Assembly: GCA_042219835.1 (NCBI GenBank)
Contig: JBHJMN010000004.1
Span: forward strand, 124,001-188,000
DNA from: Paenibacillus_G elgii_A
Lineage (GTDB): Bacteria > Bacillota > Bacilli > Paenibacillales > NBRC-103111
DNA length: 64,000 nt
Reading direction: 5' to 3'
The notes under the pieces are model-generated. The model was given only the letters and a program-made list of their open reading frames with translations. It had not been told where the DNA came from and searched no databases. Positions 1-8,073 of this stretch are shown here, in pieces. Within the stretch, counting starts at the first letter, position 1. Each line of letters starts with the position of its first letter. A program made the translations under genes and the position numbers.

Positions 1-570
1 CCTTACGGCACGACTTCCAACATTTACGAAACGGTGAAGCTGTTCGGTGATATTGTCGGCGAACCGCAAAAAGCGGAGCAATTTATCGCGGCATTCGATC
101 AAAAGGCGGCGCAAGGCCGCGAAAAGTTGAAAGGAATCATCGATCCGAACGCCACCGTCGGGCTCTATGAGTTGACCGATAAAGGCACCCTGTGGGTATT
201 CGGGGACAATGCCGGACGCGGCGGCCAAACGGTATATAACGCGCTGGGGCTGAAGATGCCGGACTTGGTCCGTTCCGGGGTGAAAGGCAATACCGGCTCC
301 GTGCAGCTGTCGATGGAGACGCTGCCGAAATATGCGGCCGACTACATGTTTCTCACGACCTACGACCCCGAGAAAAAAGGCGAAGCTTCGAAGCAGCTGC
401 AGGCTTCGTCAGTGTGGCAAGGTCTGAATGCGGTTAAGAACAATACGTTGTTCATGAATGACTTTGATACGTTCTATCGGTACGATCCGATTGCCATTAC
501 GGAACAGATCGACCTCTTCGTGAACATGCTGCTTACAAGAACCGCAGAGAACAAGGCGAAAAAGAACTGA
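1..570 (+). CDS. Iron-siderophore ABC transporter substrate-binding protein, C-terminal part
   Basis: The gene enters from the left edge: frame 1 is open from base 1, so the start, signal peptide and N-terminal lobe lie outside. The 189 visible residues show the C-terminal lobe of a FecB/FhuD-type (cluster III) binding protein. After the inter-lobe helix (YETVKLFGDIVGEPQKAEQF) comes a coiled segment, then a beta-alpha lobe with GRGGQTVYNALGL and the usual WQGLNAVKNN..F near the end. Family members sit on the outer membrane face and deliver ferric siderophores to a FecCD-type permease. No permease is visible here, so the partners must lie upstream or elsewhere. A terminator follows at about 590-635. 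The subfamily and ligand cannot be told from this fragment. Confidence 0.85.
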   Translation, partial: PYGTTSNIYETVKLFGDIVGEPQKAEQFIAAFDQKAAQGREKLKGIIDPNATVGLYELTDKGTLWVFGDNAGRGGQTVYNALGLKMPDLVRSGVKGNTGSVQLSMETLPKYAADYMFLTTYDPEKKGEASKQLQASSVWQGLNAVKNNTLFMNDFDTFYRYDPIAITEQIDLFVNMLLTRTAENKAKKN

Positions 571-589
571 GACAGCTTGTTCGTCACAA

Positions 590-635
590 AAATCGACCGT
601 TTCCTTTGCCGGAACGGTCGATTTGCTTATTTTTT
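590..635 (+). terminator. Rho-independent terminator after the siderophore-binding protein gene
   Basis: A perfect 12-base stem (AAATCGACCGTT at 590-601 with AACGGTCGATTT at 613-624) encloses an 11-base loop. A T-rich run follows to about 635. It separates the binding-protein gene from the tetR promoter. Confidence 0.85.
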
Positions 636-759
636 GAGCCTCAACTAATAAGGCAATGACCGTCATTGTCTCCCCGAGCGCTTGCCGCTGATCCGGCATC
701 TGCGCAATCCACAGCGCCGATTCGTTCAATGCGCCAGACAACGTCTGCCCACTAACAAC

Positions 760-789
760 TTGACAAACGACATTCATGTCGTTTATTAT
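760..789 (+). promoter_or_regulatory. Sigma-A promoter of the tetR gene
   Basis: A consensus -35 TTGACA (760-765) and -10 TATTAT (784-789) are separated by 18 bases. The spacer is exactly occupied by the palindrome AACGACATTCATGTCGTT (766-783), so a bound repressor would cover both hexamers. Confidence 0.75.
766..783 (+). promoter_or_regulatory. TetR operator O1 (perfect palindrome)
   Basis: AACGACAT-TC-ATGTCGTT is a perfect inverted repeat apart from its two central bases. Its position inside the promoter of a tetR-family gene suggests autorepression. Confidence 0.7.
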
Positions 790-804
790 AGCCTTGCAGA
801 CAAA

Positions 805-822
805 AACGACACTCATGTCTTT
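805..822 (+). promoter_or_regulatory. TetR operator O2 (imperfect copy)
   Basis: AACGACAC-TC-ATGTCTTT matches O1 at 16 of 18 positions and starts 39 bases downstream of it, just before the ribosome binding site (AGGAGG at 832-837). A second repressor dimer probably binds here. Confidence 0.55.
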
Positions 823-848
823 TTTATTATCAGGAGGAGCTGATCCCC

Positions 849-1472
849 TTGTCTCCCAAAGTGAGCGAACAGTACAAAAAGGATAAAAAGCATGAGCTGC
901 TGCAAGCGGCAAGACGTGTGTTTATCCGGGAGGGCTACACGCAGGCGACGATGCAATCGATTATGAACGAAGCCGGAGTATCCAGAGGCGCGCTGTATTC
1001 CTACTTCGACAATATCGAGCACACGTTTATCGAAGTGCTGCAATTTGACGATCGGCAGGACATCCTCTTCTTCGAGTTAGCCGATTCCTCGCCGCTCTGG
1101 CCCCAGTTAACCGACTGGGTTAACCGTCAGCGGCACAGCCTGAAGACAGTCGGGCAAACGCTGCTGCTGGCCAAGGCGGAGTTTTTTCTGTCCCCCGGAT
1201 ACAGGCGGAATAAAGAAAGCTTCCCGTACATCACGCAGCGTTACTTGCGAATTAAGGAGGCTATCGAGTCGGTCGTCGTCAAAGGGACGGAGCAGGGAGA
1301 ATTCCTGCCCCGACTTTCTCCGGAAGCGGTCGCCTTATATTTTGTCTCGTTTATGGACGGCTTGATGCTGAATACGTTCCAACTCGGAGCGGAAACAACC
1401 CTTGTCGAGGATCAGTTAACCGTCTTCCTCTTCTCGCTGAAAGAAATGCTTTGCCCGATTGACCGGATTTAG
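849..1472 (+). CDS. TetR/AcrR-family transcriptional regulator
   Basis: This is a 207-residue protein with an N-terminal TetR helix-turn-helix at about residues 15-58 (AARRVFIREGY, then SIMNEAGVSRGALYSYF). The remaining all-helical ligand-binding and dimerisation region is variable, as usual in the family. The start is TTG at 849 with AGGAGG ending 11 bases upstream. Two palindromes in and after its promoter (766-783 and 805-822) point to autorepression. The only gene directly downstream in the same direction is an acetyltransferase whose ATG lies 37 bases past the stop, so the pair may be co-transcribed and the acetyltransferase may be a regulated target. The ligand is unknown. Confidence 0.9.
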   Translation: MSPKVSEQYKKDKKHELLQAARRVFIREGYTQATMQSIMNEAGVSRGALYSYFDNIEHTFIEVLQFDDRQDILFFELADSSPLWPQLTDWVNRQRHSLKTVGQTLLLAKAEFFLSPGYRRNKESFPYITQRYLRIKEAIESVVVKGTEQGEFLPRLSPEAVALYFVSFMDGLMLNTFQLGAETTLVEDQLTVFLFSLKEMLCPIDRI

Positions 1473-1509
1473 ATTTCACTATCCATCCTACCTTAAAGGA
1501 GTGCTTGCC

Positions 1510-2082
1510 ATGTTGTTCGAATCCGAAAGAATCGTCTTTAGAAAAGCTACGGCGGACGATGCGGAGCTGTATCATGCGTGGAGAAACGATCTGGAGGTTA
1601 TACGTTCGACCAGTCCTTTGCTCGATATTTACGATCTCGAAGAGACGCGGCAATTCGTGCATCAAGTCATTCTGGGCTCCACCTCCTCCAAAAGCTACAT
1701 TCTGGTCGACAAAACCTCGGCAACGCCGTTCGGGATTACATCATTAATCCAACTCGATCCCAAAAACCGGAATGCCGAATGCATCATCGATATCGGCAAC
1801 AAAGCTTATTGGGGGAAAGGCTACGGAACCGAGGCCCTAAAGCTGCTGCTTGACTATGCATTCCTGGAGCTGAACCTGCACCGGGTCTCGTTAAGAGTAT
1901 TTTCCTTCAACGAGAGGGCGATCAAGCTTTATGAAAAATTAGGCTTCCGGCGGGAGGGAATCTCCCGGCAAGGCTTGTTCAGGGAAGGCGCTTGGCACGA
2001 CATTATTCATATGGGGCTGCTTCAGCATGAGTATGGCAACGACTGCCCCGATGATTTCGGAGCAGCCGTAAGGAATGCTTGA
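1510..2082 (+). CDS. GNAT-family N-acetyltransferase (RimJ/RimL type)
   Basis: This is a 190-residue acetyltransferase. The N-terminal strand and helix (RIVFRKATADDAELYHAWRND) match the RimJ/RimL/PaiA-like group that acetylates protein N termini or small amines. The acetyl-CoA loop is visible as GNKAYWGKGYGTEALKLLLDYAF at about residues 97-119, followed by LNLHRVSLRVFSFNERAIKLYEKLGFRREG. The start is ATG 1510, with an AAAGGAG ribosome binding site 9 bases upstream. The frame extends back to 1459 but that part overlaps the tetR end and has no site. The gene is probably co-transcribed with tetR. The substrate is unknown. Confidence 0.88.
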   Translation: MLFESERIVFRKATADDAELYHAWRNDLEVIRSTSPLLDIYDLEETRQFVHQVILGSTSSKSYILVDKTSATPFGITSLIQLDPKNRNAECIIDIGNKAYWGKGYGTEALKLLLDYAFLELNLHRVSLRVFSFNERAIKLYEKLGFRREGISRQGLFREGAWHDIIHMGLLQHEYGNDCPDDFGAAVRNA

Positions 2083-2139
2083 CCGGACCGGTCATTTTTC
2101 GCGCTGAATTTAAGCTTTCGGTTCGCTATGTAGTTGAAT

Positions 2140-2169
2140 AAAAAAAAGACCGATCCTCTCGAATCGGTC
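2140..2169 (-). terminator. Terminator of the minus-strand envelope operon
   Basis: A GACCGAT (2148-2154) and ATCGGTC (2163-2169) stem is followed on the minus strand by a run of eight T (A on the plus strand, 2140-2147). It lies just past the stop of the TPR gene. Confidence 0.8.
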
Positions 2170-2186
2170 GTGCATGGGCAATGAGC

Positions 2187-3977
2187 CTATTCCTGCTGTT
2201 CCAGATCGTTCTTCCATTGCTCCAGCTGCTCCCTAAGCTTAACGTCAATGGACGTAAGCCGCAGCCAACTGCAGACCAACGCATAAGTAAAGAAGCAGTA
2301 TCCTTCTTTTGGAATCCGCTCCGACAGCTGGAAAAACAGTTCCGATACCTCTTTTTCCAGCTGGGGATCGCCCTGCGCTTCATAAGCCAATACGTTCACC
2401 GCCGCATTGACCGGCCAATCCGATTGACCGTAGCATAGAGACAGCAAGGCTTCGGAAGGCTTGGACGGGCTAAGCCGCGCCATAAGGAATACCGCCGCAT
2501 ATTGAATGTGCTGGAGCCAGCGCCAGCTCGATACCGATTCGGGCGGCTCCGGCGGATGAGTCAGCACGGCGAATAAGTCCGGCAGGTGCGCAGGGGTGAG
2601 TCTTCCGGCCAGTTCGCCGGCTGTGCGGTACCAATCCTCGATTTGGTACGGAGTCATCGCCAATCGGCGTACGGCATTGGCTGCTTGACCCGACGGTTTG
2701 GGCATGGCCGGCTGTGCGATGGCCCCCTCGTAACTCCATAATATGGCAACATTCTCGGCGATCGGCTGCCTTGGGTCCGGCTCCTGGACGTTGTCGATGG
2801 TCAAATCCAGCTTGGGCGGATGAGTGCTTCTGCCGAAGTTGTTCAAGTGCAGCTCCAACGCACGGATCGCGCTCGGCGCCTCCAGATAATTAATGGTCAG
2901 GCTGATCGTCCCGCCGCTTTCCAGGTCCAGGTTTTCTTCCGCGACTTGGCGCAGCACGTTGATGGAGGCTTCCTGAGGCCCCGGGATATAGTCGACAAAA
3001 GGAAGTTCGGAGCCCGGCAATAACGGTTTCAGCAGTTCTCTCGCTCTGCCGTTCGAAGCGTTCGATTTATAATAAGCTTCGATTTTCCCCAAGCGCTCGG
3101 CGTCTTGTTTGATCATATACTCGCAATAAAGGATAGACGGGATTGCCCATTCGTGATCGGGCTGGATATCCTCGGCCTGGGTGTAAGCTTTCAGCGCTTT
3201 TTTGTATAATCCGTTGTCCAGATACAGATCGCCCAGATCCAGATAGCCCGCTTCATTGTCGGGGTCGAGCCTGCCTGCTTTCTTGTAAAAGTCAGCCGCC
3301 TTGCGAATGTTGCCCTGAAGTTTGAAGCAAAGTGCCATCCCAATAGCCGTATCCCAGCATTTATTCAGCTTGTAGGCCGTTTTGGCTGCCGCAAAAGCGG
3401 CCAGAACATCCTCCTGTCTCCGGTACATCGAGGAAAGCAGCCAGAACATCATATAAACTTTAGGATACGCCTGGCACATCTTTCGGAGCACGGACACTAA
3501 AGCGGCAAGCACCTTGTGCCGTTCGTTTCCCTGCATCAGATCGAGGGATCGCATCACTCCACGGATGAATCCAATGATCGTATCTGCTTCGATATGATCT
3601 GCGCCCGCGATTCGCGGCTCCCATTCGCATACCCACACCAGATAAGGAACCTCGGGCTTTACTCTGATCACCTGCCCCAAGATTCCGAACGCTTCGTTAA
3701 AGCTGTTCACCCGGGCGTAAATGTAAGCCCGTACCGCCATAACGGCGAAATAATTGTTTTCCTCGACCGGCACAAAAGGCAGCAGGTCCTCACCCGAATC
3801 AATCCAATCGTTCAAGGATCGAAGCCATTCGGCGTTATCCGGTTCGATCGACAAGGCGCAAGCCAGATGGTATAAAGCGTGCTGGAAATCCCCGTCGCTT
3901 CGGGCCGCCTTATAAATGTCGAAATCCTGCTCAGGCGAAGGAAATCGCTGTTCTCCTTCGGTATGCGCGTGTTCCAA
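2187..3977 (-). CDS. Tetratricopeptide-repeat protein, last gene of the envelope operon
   Basis: About 596 residues with no signal peptide or membrane segment, so probably cytoplasmic. TPR-like helical pairs are visible near the N terminus (ALYHLACALSIEPDNAEWL) and clearly at about residues 195-290, where the repeats carry the small residues and Pro expected (ADFYKKAGRLDPDNEAGYLD, then KALKAYTQAEDIQPDHEWA). The C-terminal third is helical and HEAT-like. The likely start is TTG 3977, because AGGAG lies 8 bases upstream; a GTG at 3986 touches that site. It follows the HEAT-like gene by about 11 bases. TPR proteins are protein-interaction scaffolds; the partner is unknown. No specific family is recognised. 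Confidence 0.8.
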   Translation of the reverse strand: MEHAHTEGEQRFPSPEQDFDIYKAARSDGDFQHALYHLACALSIEPDNAEWLRSLNDWIDSGEDLLPFVPVEENNYFAVMAVRAYIYARVNSFNEAFGILGQVIRVKPEVPYLVWVCEWEPRIAGADHIEADTIIGFIRGVMRSLDLMQGNERHKVLAALVSVLRKMCQAYPKVYMMFWLLSSMYRRQEDVLAAFAAAKTAYKLNKCWDTAIGMALCFKLQGNIRKAADFYKKAGRLDPDNEAGYLDLGDLYLDNGLYKKALKAYTQAEDIQPDHEWAIPSILYCEYMIKQDAERLGKIEAYYKSNASNGRARELLKPLLPGSELPFVDYIPGPQEASINVLRQVAEENLDLESGGTISLTINYLEAPSAIRALELHLNNFGRSTHPPKLDLTIDNVQEPDPRQPIAENVAILWSYEGAIAQPAMPKPSGQAANAVRRLAMTPYQIEDWYRTAGELAGRLTPAHLPDLFAVLTHPPEPPESVSSWRWLQHIQYAAVFLMARLSPSKPSEALLSLCYGQSDWPVNAAVNVLAYEAQGDPQLEKEVSELFFQLSERIPKEGYCFFTYALVCSWLRLTSIDVKLREQLEQWKNDLEQQE

Positions 3978-3988
3978 TGCTTTCACTC

Positions 3989-4303
3989 CTATGTAAAATA
4001 ATGTTTCGGCAGTAGCGCTTCCAATTCCTTCAGTAGCCGTTTGCTTTCCTCCGTACGGAATTGCTTCAGTGCGAAGATCGCCGCCATCCTTCCGTTATGC
4101 ATCCCGTTTTGGGCAACCTCGAACAAAGCACGGGCCGCCGCCGTGTAGTTTCTTTTTCTTAGGAGGATAACAGCTTTTTCCTGAATAAACATATCATCCG
4201 AAGTCACATAGCTGCAAATCTGTTCCGATTCCGCATAAGGCATGATCGTCAGTTTGGAAAAAATAAGCTGCTGCATGTAATCCTCGTCAAGATCTTCTTG
4301 CAA
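3989..4303 (-). CDS. Small HEAT-repeat-like protein
   Basis: A short helical protein with a HEAT-like C-terminal half (EKAVILLRKRNYTAAARALF, then GRMAAIFALKQFRTEESKRLLKEL). The start is uncertain. The frame is open back to 4492 but that part overlaps the HlyD-type gene, whose stop is at 4344-4346. TTG 4303 gives 104 residues; ATG 4276, with GAGGA 5 bases upstream, gives 95. Residues encoded between 4303 and 4344 also look protein-like, so an unusual start nearer the HlyD stop is possible. It lies between the adaptor and TPR genes in a tight operon and probably serves the same system. No specific family is recognised. Confidence 0.65.
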   Translation of the reverse strand: MQEDLDEDYMQQLIFSKLTIMPYAESEQICSYVTSDDMFIQEKAVILLRKRNYTAAARALFEVAQNGMHNGRMAAIFALKQFRTEESKRLLKELEALLPKHYFT

Positions 4304-4343
4304 GAGGAGTCGATCAATCTCTCGAACGACTTGTTTCCAATGG

Positions 4344-5498
4344 TTATTGCAGCCGTACCCGGTTCCCCGCCTGCAAAGGCTCGCCGCTTTCGACGATGAC
4401 TTGATCGAACGGAAAAATGCCTTCCCGGACGGCGGTCTGGCTCGCGTTCGCATCAGCGGCCCGAATATAGCTCTTGCGCACATAAAAGCCATTGCCGAGC
4501 GGGCCTTTCCGCGCTTCGATCACATAAACGTAATTCCCCTCACGATCCTTGTGAATAGCCTCATTCGAAATCAAGAGCTGCTCGTCCGCCGACACCGATT
4601 TTTGCAGCCGGACGGCCGCCCGCTCCCCTCCTTTCAAGCCTTCGCCCGGAACGGTAATGCGTACCGTATTCGATGCCGGAGGGGCATCCTGCTTCTCCCC
4701 TGCGCCGCCTGCCAGCTCCATTTGCGCATCGGCGATTTCGTCAATCTGGCCTTCTATCACTTGGACCGTCTGGTCTTTCACCTCCACCTCGATCTTTTCC
4801 CCAACGGACAGAAGCGATGTGAGGTCGGCCGCCACCGGAATGGACATTCCATAGCCCCGGCTCGCATTGGACACGCGGACCACCGGCTGTCCCGGCAAGG
4901 AAGCAAGCCCTTCGGTCGCGCGGACGCTCGTGACGATTCCGTCAAACGGAGCCACAATCTGACGCTGGCCTGCCAAGTCTTCTTGCAGTGCTTGAATCTT
5001 GCGTTCGCGGACGTCGATGTCGAGCTGCCGCGATTCGATGTCCCGCTTGGCCTTATTGATCGCCGTAGAGTCTCCGTTCCGGTTCGCTTCGACGAAGCTT
5101 TCGAACAGCCCTTCCAGCTGCAGCTTTTGCTGCTTCAAAGCGGTTTGCTCATCCGCAATTTGCCGATCCGCCGGTTTGCTAACATACGTAATCAGCGGCT
5201 GGTCCTTGACGACGGCATCCCCCGCTTTTACGTGAACGGCCTTCACCTTCCAGCCGGTCTCATTCTTTAATTCGGCTTCCTCCACCGGCTTAAGCGTACC
5301 GTTCGCTTCGATATTGTGAACCAGCTTTCCCCGGACCGGCGTTTCCGTCCGTACCTTGGGCAGCGTGATCGCCTGCAGTGTATTGCTGAATAGTGTGAGC
5401 ACGAGCAGCAGACCGAAGAATGCCCCCGACACCACCACCATTTTTCGTTTTTTTCGAGCCTCCGCCAGTTCCATCCCTTGCGGCTCCACCGTATGCAT
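4344..5498 (-). CDS. HlyD/RND-type membrane-fusion (adaptor) protein
   Basis: 384 residues with one N-terminal membrane segment (about 20-42, VVVSGAFFGLLLVLTLF). The first lipoyl-like half follows at about 65-105 (NGTLKPVEEAELKNETGWKV), then a coiled-coil hairpin (about 110-180). The second lipoyl half is at about 175-208 (IVAPFDGIVTSVRATEGL), and a beta-barrel region comes last. These are the domains of adaptors that work with ABC exporters or RND pumps. It starts only 5 bases after the stop of a sugar-type permease gene, behind an AGGAG site, in an operon with no exporter ATPase or RND gene. That context is unusual: an adaptor paired with importer-like permeases. The role is inferred from the fold only. 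Confidence 0.87.
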   Translation of the reverse strand: MHTVEPQGMELAEARKKRKMVVVSGAFFGLLLVLTLFSNTLQAITLPKVRTETPVRGKLVHNIEANGTLKPVEEAELKNETGWKVKAVHVKAGDAVVKDQPLITYVSKPADRQIADEQTALKQQKLQLEGLFESFVEANRNGDSTAINKAKRDIESRQLDIDVRERKIQALQEDLAGQRQIVAPFDGIVTSVRATEGLASLPGQPVVRVSNASRGYGMSIPVAADLTSLLSVGEKIEVEVKDQTVQVIEGQIDEIADAQMELAGGAGEKQDAPPASNTVRITVPGEGLKGGERAAVRLQKSVSADEQLLISNEAIHKDREGNYVYVIEARKGPLGNGFYVRKSYIRAADANASQTAVREGIFPFDQVIVESGEPLQAGNRVRLQ

Positions 5499-5503
5499 CT
5501 CTC

Positions 5504-6394
5504 CTATCCTTTAATGCCGGATGACTGGATTCCTCTGATAAAATAAGACTCCGCATACAAAAACAGCAGAACAACCGGGCTCATGTAGAGCAAAGAAGCG
5601 GCAAAGCCTACGCCCCGCGCTCCCTCCTGAATGCTCGCCAAATAGACGGATAGCGGATGCCGGAGCGGGTCCTCCAAAAAAATAAGCGGCTGCTCGACCA
5701 TGTTCCAGTAATCCACAAACAGCAAGACCGTCAGCGCCGCAAGTCCCGGCTTCACCAGTGGCAGAACGATCGTAAGAAAAATCGTTCCGACCCCCGCCCC
5801 ATCCAGCCGGGCGGCTTCGAGCAGCGGAGCGGGAATGTGCAGCATGAACTGCCGCAGCAGGAATACCCCGTATGTCGCGAACACGCCCGGCAAAATAATG
5901 GCGGCGACGTTGTTCAAGATGCCGAGCTTATCGGCCATAATATAGTTAGGTACCAGCGTCACCTGAAACGGCATCAGCATCGCCATAATATAAATAAGAA
6001 ACAATGAGTCCCTGCCGGGAAACCGGAGCATGGCGAAAGCATAGGCCGCCAAGGCGGCAACGGCCGTTTGTCCGAATACGATCGGCACGACCATGAGCAC
6101 GGAGTTCCAGAACAGGAACAAAAACTTCGGAGACTGGATCAGCACTTTGTCAAATTGCTCAAGCGATACCCAGTCGGGTATAAGCTTTAAATTAACAAAT
6201 TCGTGTTGTCTCCCAGAATCCGCGCTCAGCATCTTTCCGACCAAGTTGTAGTTTATGCCGATCTCGCGCTCTGTCATGAGCGAATTCGTGAAGGTAATCA
6301 CGATAGGGAACAGCATAACCATAGCAAGGACAAGCAGCACGAAGGTCATCAGCCATTTCTGCAGCAACGCCGCTTTCTTCTCCCCCAGTTTCAT
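5504..6394 (-). CDS. Sugar-type ABC transporter permease (MalG/LacG-like)
   Basis: 296 residues with six predicted membrane helices. The EAA loop typical of binding-protein-dependent importers is at about residues 193-218 (EAARLDGAGVGTIFLTIVLP). The first periplasmic loop is long (about residues 40-85). The start is ATG 6394, which overlaps the preceding permease stop as ATGA, so the two are translationally coupled. In family terms it pairs with the upstream permease and a solute-binding lipoprotein and needs an MsmX-type ATPase, which is not in this window. It is followed directly by an HlyD-type adaptor gene. The substrate is unknown. Confidence 0.9.
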   Translation of the reverse strand: MKLGEKKAALLQKWLMTFVLLVLAMVMLFPIVITFTNSLMTEREIGINYNLVGKMLSADSGRQHEFVNLKLIPDWVSLEQFDKVLIQSPKFLFLFWNSVLMVVPIVFGQTAVAALAAYAFAMLRFPGRDSLFLIYIMAMLMPFQVTLVPNYIMADKLGILNNVAAIILPGVFATYGVFLLRQFMLHIPAPLLEAARLDGAGVGTIFLTIVLPLVKPGLAALTVLLFVDYWNMVEQPLIFLEDPLRHPLSVYLASIQEGARGVGFAASLLYMSPVVLLFLYAESYFIRGIQSSGIKG

Positions 6395-7260
6395 TCCATA
6401 AACCTCCGGAAACCACGTTCCATCCTGAATAACCCAAGCGCGATGATCATAATGCAGCCGACCATGAGGCTTGCGGCGGCCGTCAGCTTCTGAATATCGA
6501 GCGAAAGAAACATATTGTTCATGTAATGCTGGAGCATATAGATGCTGTCGTACGGGTAGCCGCCGGCCAGCAAATACGCTTCCCTGAACACTTTGAACGA
6601 GTTCATAATCGACATCAGGATGACGAAAAACATCGTCGGGATTAAATAGACAAGGGTAATCCGCAGCTTCGTGAACGGCCCTGCCCCTTCGAGACGGGCG
6701 ATTTCGTAATAGCTCTCGGGAATCGCTTGAACCCCCGCCAAAAACAAAATCATGTTGTACCCGATGTTCTTCCATATATAAATCGCCGTGATGACGACAA
6801 TAGCCCATTCCGATTTCATCCAGTCGATCCGCGCCATCCCTAAACGATGAAGCCACTCGTTGACCGTCCCGTTCCAGTCGAAGCCGATTTGCCAGATCAG
6901 CACGATCGAGGCGACCGGCACGACAAGCGGTAAAATATAGGTGGTTCGCAGCCATTGGCGAAAAAACACATTTCCGTTCAAAAGCAGCGCCAGCCCTAAA
7001 GATATAGTGACCATCAGCGGCACGCTAACGAAGGTAAAGAGAGCGGTGTTCCACGCGGCCTTCCGAAACGAGCCGCTGGCCAGCAGCTCCTGATAATTGG
7101 CGAGGCCTACGAAATTTCCGTCCATCGTGCCGTCCATAAAGGAATAAACGAGCCCCATCGCGAACGGGATTGCATAAAAAAGCGCAAACCCGCCCACGCT
7201 CGGTGCAAGGAACAACAGAGCCAGTATCGTGTCTTTCTTGAGGAATGCGGGTGATTTCAT
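6391..7260 (-). CDS. Sugar-type ABC transporter permease (MalF/LacF-like)
   Basis: 289 residues and six membrane helices, with the CUT1-type EAA loop near residue 190 (YYEIARLEGAGPFTKLRITL). The start is ATG 7260 with GGAGG five bases upstream; an in-frame ATG at 7272 overlaps that site. The stop overlaps the start of the second permease by four bases. It lies 78 bases after the stop of a Ser/Thr-rich lipoprotein gene in the same direction. The solute-binding protein at 8074-9453 is the likely partner. No ABC ATPase is encoded anywhere in the block. Confidence 0.9.
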   Translation of the reverse strand: MKSPAFLKKDTILALLFLAPSVGGFALFYAIPFAMGLVYSFMDGTMDGNFVGLANYQELLASGSFRKAAWNTALFTFVSVPLMVTISLGLALLLNGNVFFRQWLRTTYILPLVVPVASIVLIWQIGFDWNGTVNEWLHRLGMARIDWMKSEWAIVVITAIYIWKNIGYNMILFLAGVQAIPESYYEIARLEGAGPFTKLRITLVYLIPTMFFVILMSIMNSFKVFREAYLLAGGYPYDSIYMLQHYMNNMFLSLDIQKLTAAASLMVGCIMIIALGLFRMERGFRRFME

Positions 7261-7338
7261 GCCGGCCTCCATGCAAACCGCGGGAAAGCCAACGCCCCCC
7301 CCGCGTCCATGCCTTTTATTCGTTCAAGTTTCCCCTAT

Positions 7339-7968
7339 TTACGACGACGTCGCAGGCTGTGAAGAAGAGTTAGCTTCTCTCGAAGGCGCGGGGCCTGCCG
7401 GCACTTTGTCCTTTCCGGATGGCGTCGCTTCCGCCGGAGCTTTGCTCCCCCTTGCCGGCCCGGATTCGGAAGATGGCTTGCGTTCCGACGCCGCGTTTCT
7501 GCCTGACGAAGGCGCCGCTCCCGGAGAAGCCGCAGTACCTTGTGACACCGCTGCTCTCGGAGAAGACTTGCTGTCTGCGGAAGCCCTGCTCTCCGCCGTT
7601 CCTTTGTTTTCCGTCGGCGCTTTCGCATCCGAAGACGCTCTGCCCCCGGACGACGCTCCAATTCCGGACGATGTGCCATCCGCACCTGTCATGCCTCCCG
7701 CCGACGATTTCTCATCGTTCGTCCCTTTATCTCCGTCCGCCGTTTTATCGGCGGTGGAGGTTTTATCCTCCGACAGCGTCTTGCTCTCGGTCGATGTCTT
7801 GCTCTCGGTCGATGTCTTGCCCTCCGTCGATGAACCGTCCTGCTGCCCGGTCTTCGTCTGATTTGCAGAGCTGCCTCCCTTATTATCTTGCTTGACGGCA
7901 CCGCTGCTGCAAGCGGCCAACATCGTGATTAATGCGAAGCTAAGCAGTAGAACACCTGTTTTTTTCAT
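7339..7968 (-). CDS. Low-complexity Ser/Thr/Ala/Lys-rich lipoprotein
   Basis: 209 residues. The N terminus is a lipoprotein signal (MKKTGVLLLSFALITMLAAC) with the lipid-modified Cys at residue 20. The remainder is disordered and rich in Ser, Thr, Gly, Ala, Lys and Glu, with a degenerate six-residue repeat (TSTESK and variants, about residues 51-75). The opposite strand has long open frames only because of the skewed base composition. It is the first gene behind a promoter with the shared direct-repeat motif (8026-8063) and probably heads the transcript lipoprotein-permease-permease-adaptor-HEAT-TPR. It could be a flexible surface tether or wall-spanning stalk. No family is recognised. Confidence 0.72.
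   Translation of the reverse strand: MKKTGVLLLSFALITMLAACSSGAVKQDNKGGSSANQTKTGQQDGSSTEGKTSTESKTSTESKTLSEDKTSTADKTADGDKGTNDEKSSAGGMTGADGTSSGIGASSGGRASSDAKAPTENKGTAESRASADSKSSPRAAVSQGTAASPGAAPSSGRNAASERKPSSESGPARGSKAPAEATPSGKDKVPAGPAPSREANSSSQPATSS
7781..7834. repeat. 18-bp tandem repeat inside the lipoprotein gene
   Basis: Two perfect adjacent 18-base copies (7781-7798 and 7799-7816) and a third degenerate copy (7817-7834) encode the TSTESK repeat. Being in-frame, it can change length without shifting the frame. Confidence 0.8.
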
Positions 7969-8009
7969 TTTATCCTCTCACTCCTTTGTTGTTGTCCGTG
8001 CCTATACTC

Positions 8010-8063
8010 AGTTATAATTGGAGGATGTAACGAAAACTTCTCTGGGATGTAAACAAAATGTTT
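8010..8063 (-). promoter_or_regulatory. Shared twin-repeat promoter A, upstream of the lipoprotein gene
   Basis: On the minus strand TTTTGTTTACA (plus 8048-8058) and TTTTCGTTACA (plus 8026-8036) are direct repeats exactly 22 bases apart. A TATAAC -10 follows with no good -35, so the repeats cover the -35 region. The same layout occurs at 10270-10320. This is the architecture of an OmpR-type activator site; the adjacent response regulator is the obvious candidate. Confidence 0.6.
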
Positions 8064-8073
8064 CCGATCATCT

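Noticed and set aside
5504..6955. A 483-codon minus-strand open frame that includes a permease
   Set aside because: Only the part from ATG 6394 down codes for a permease. The upstream part runs through the other permease gene in a different frame and has no matching features.
7229..7861. Long plus-strand open frames opposite the Ser/Thr-rich lipoprotein
   Set aside because: They mirror the skewed base composition of that gene. They have no ribosome binding site, and the minus-strand frame has a proper lipoprotein signal.
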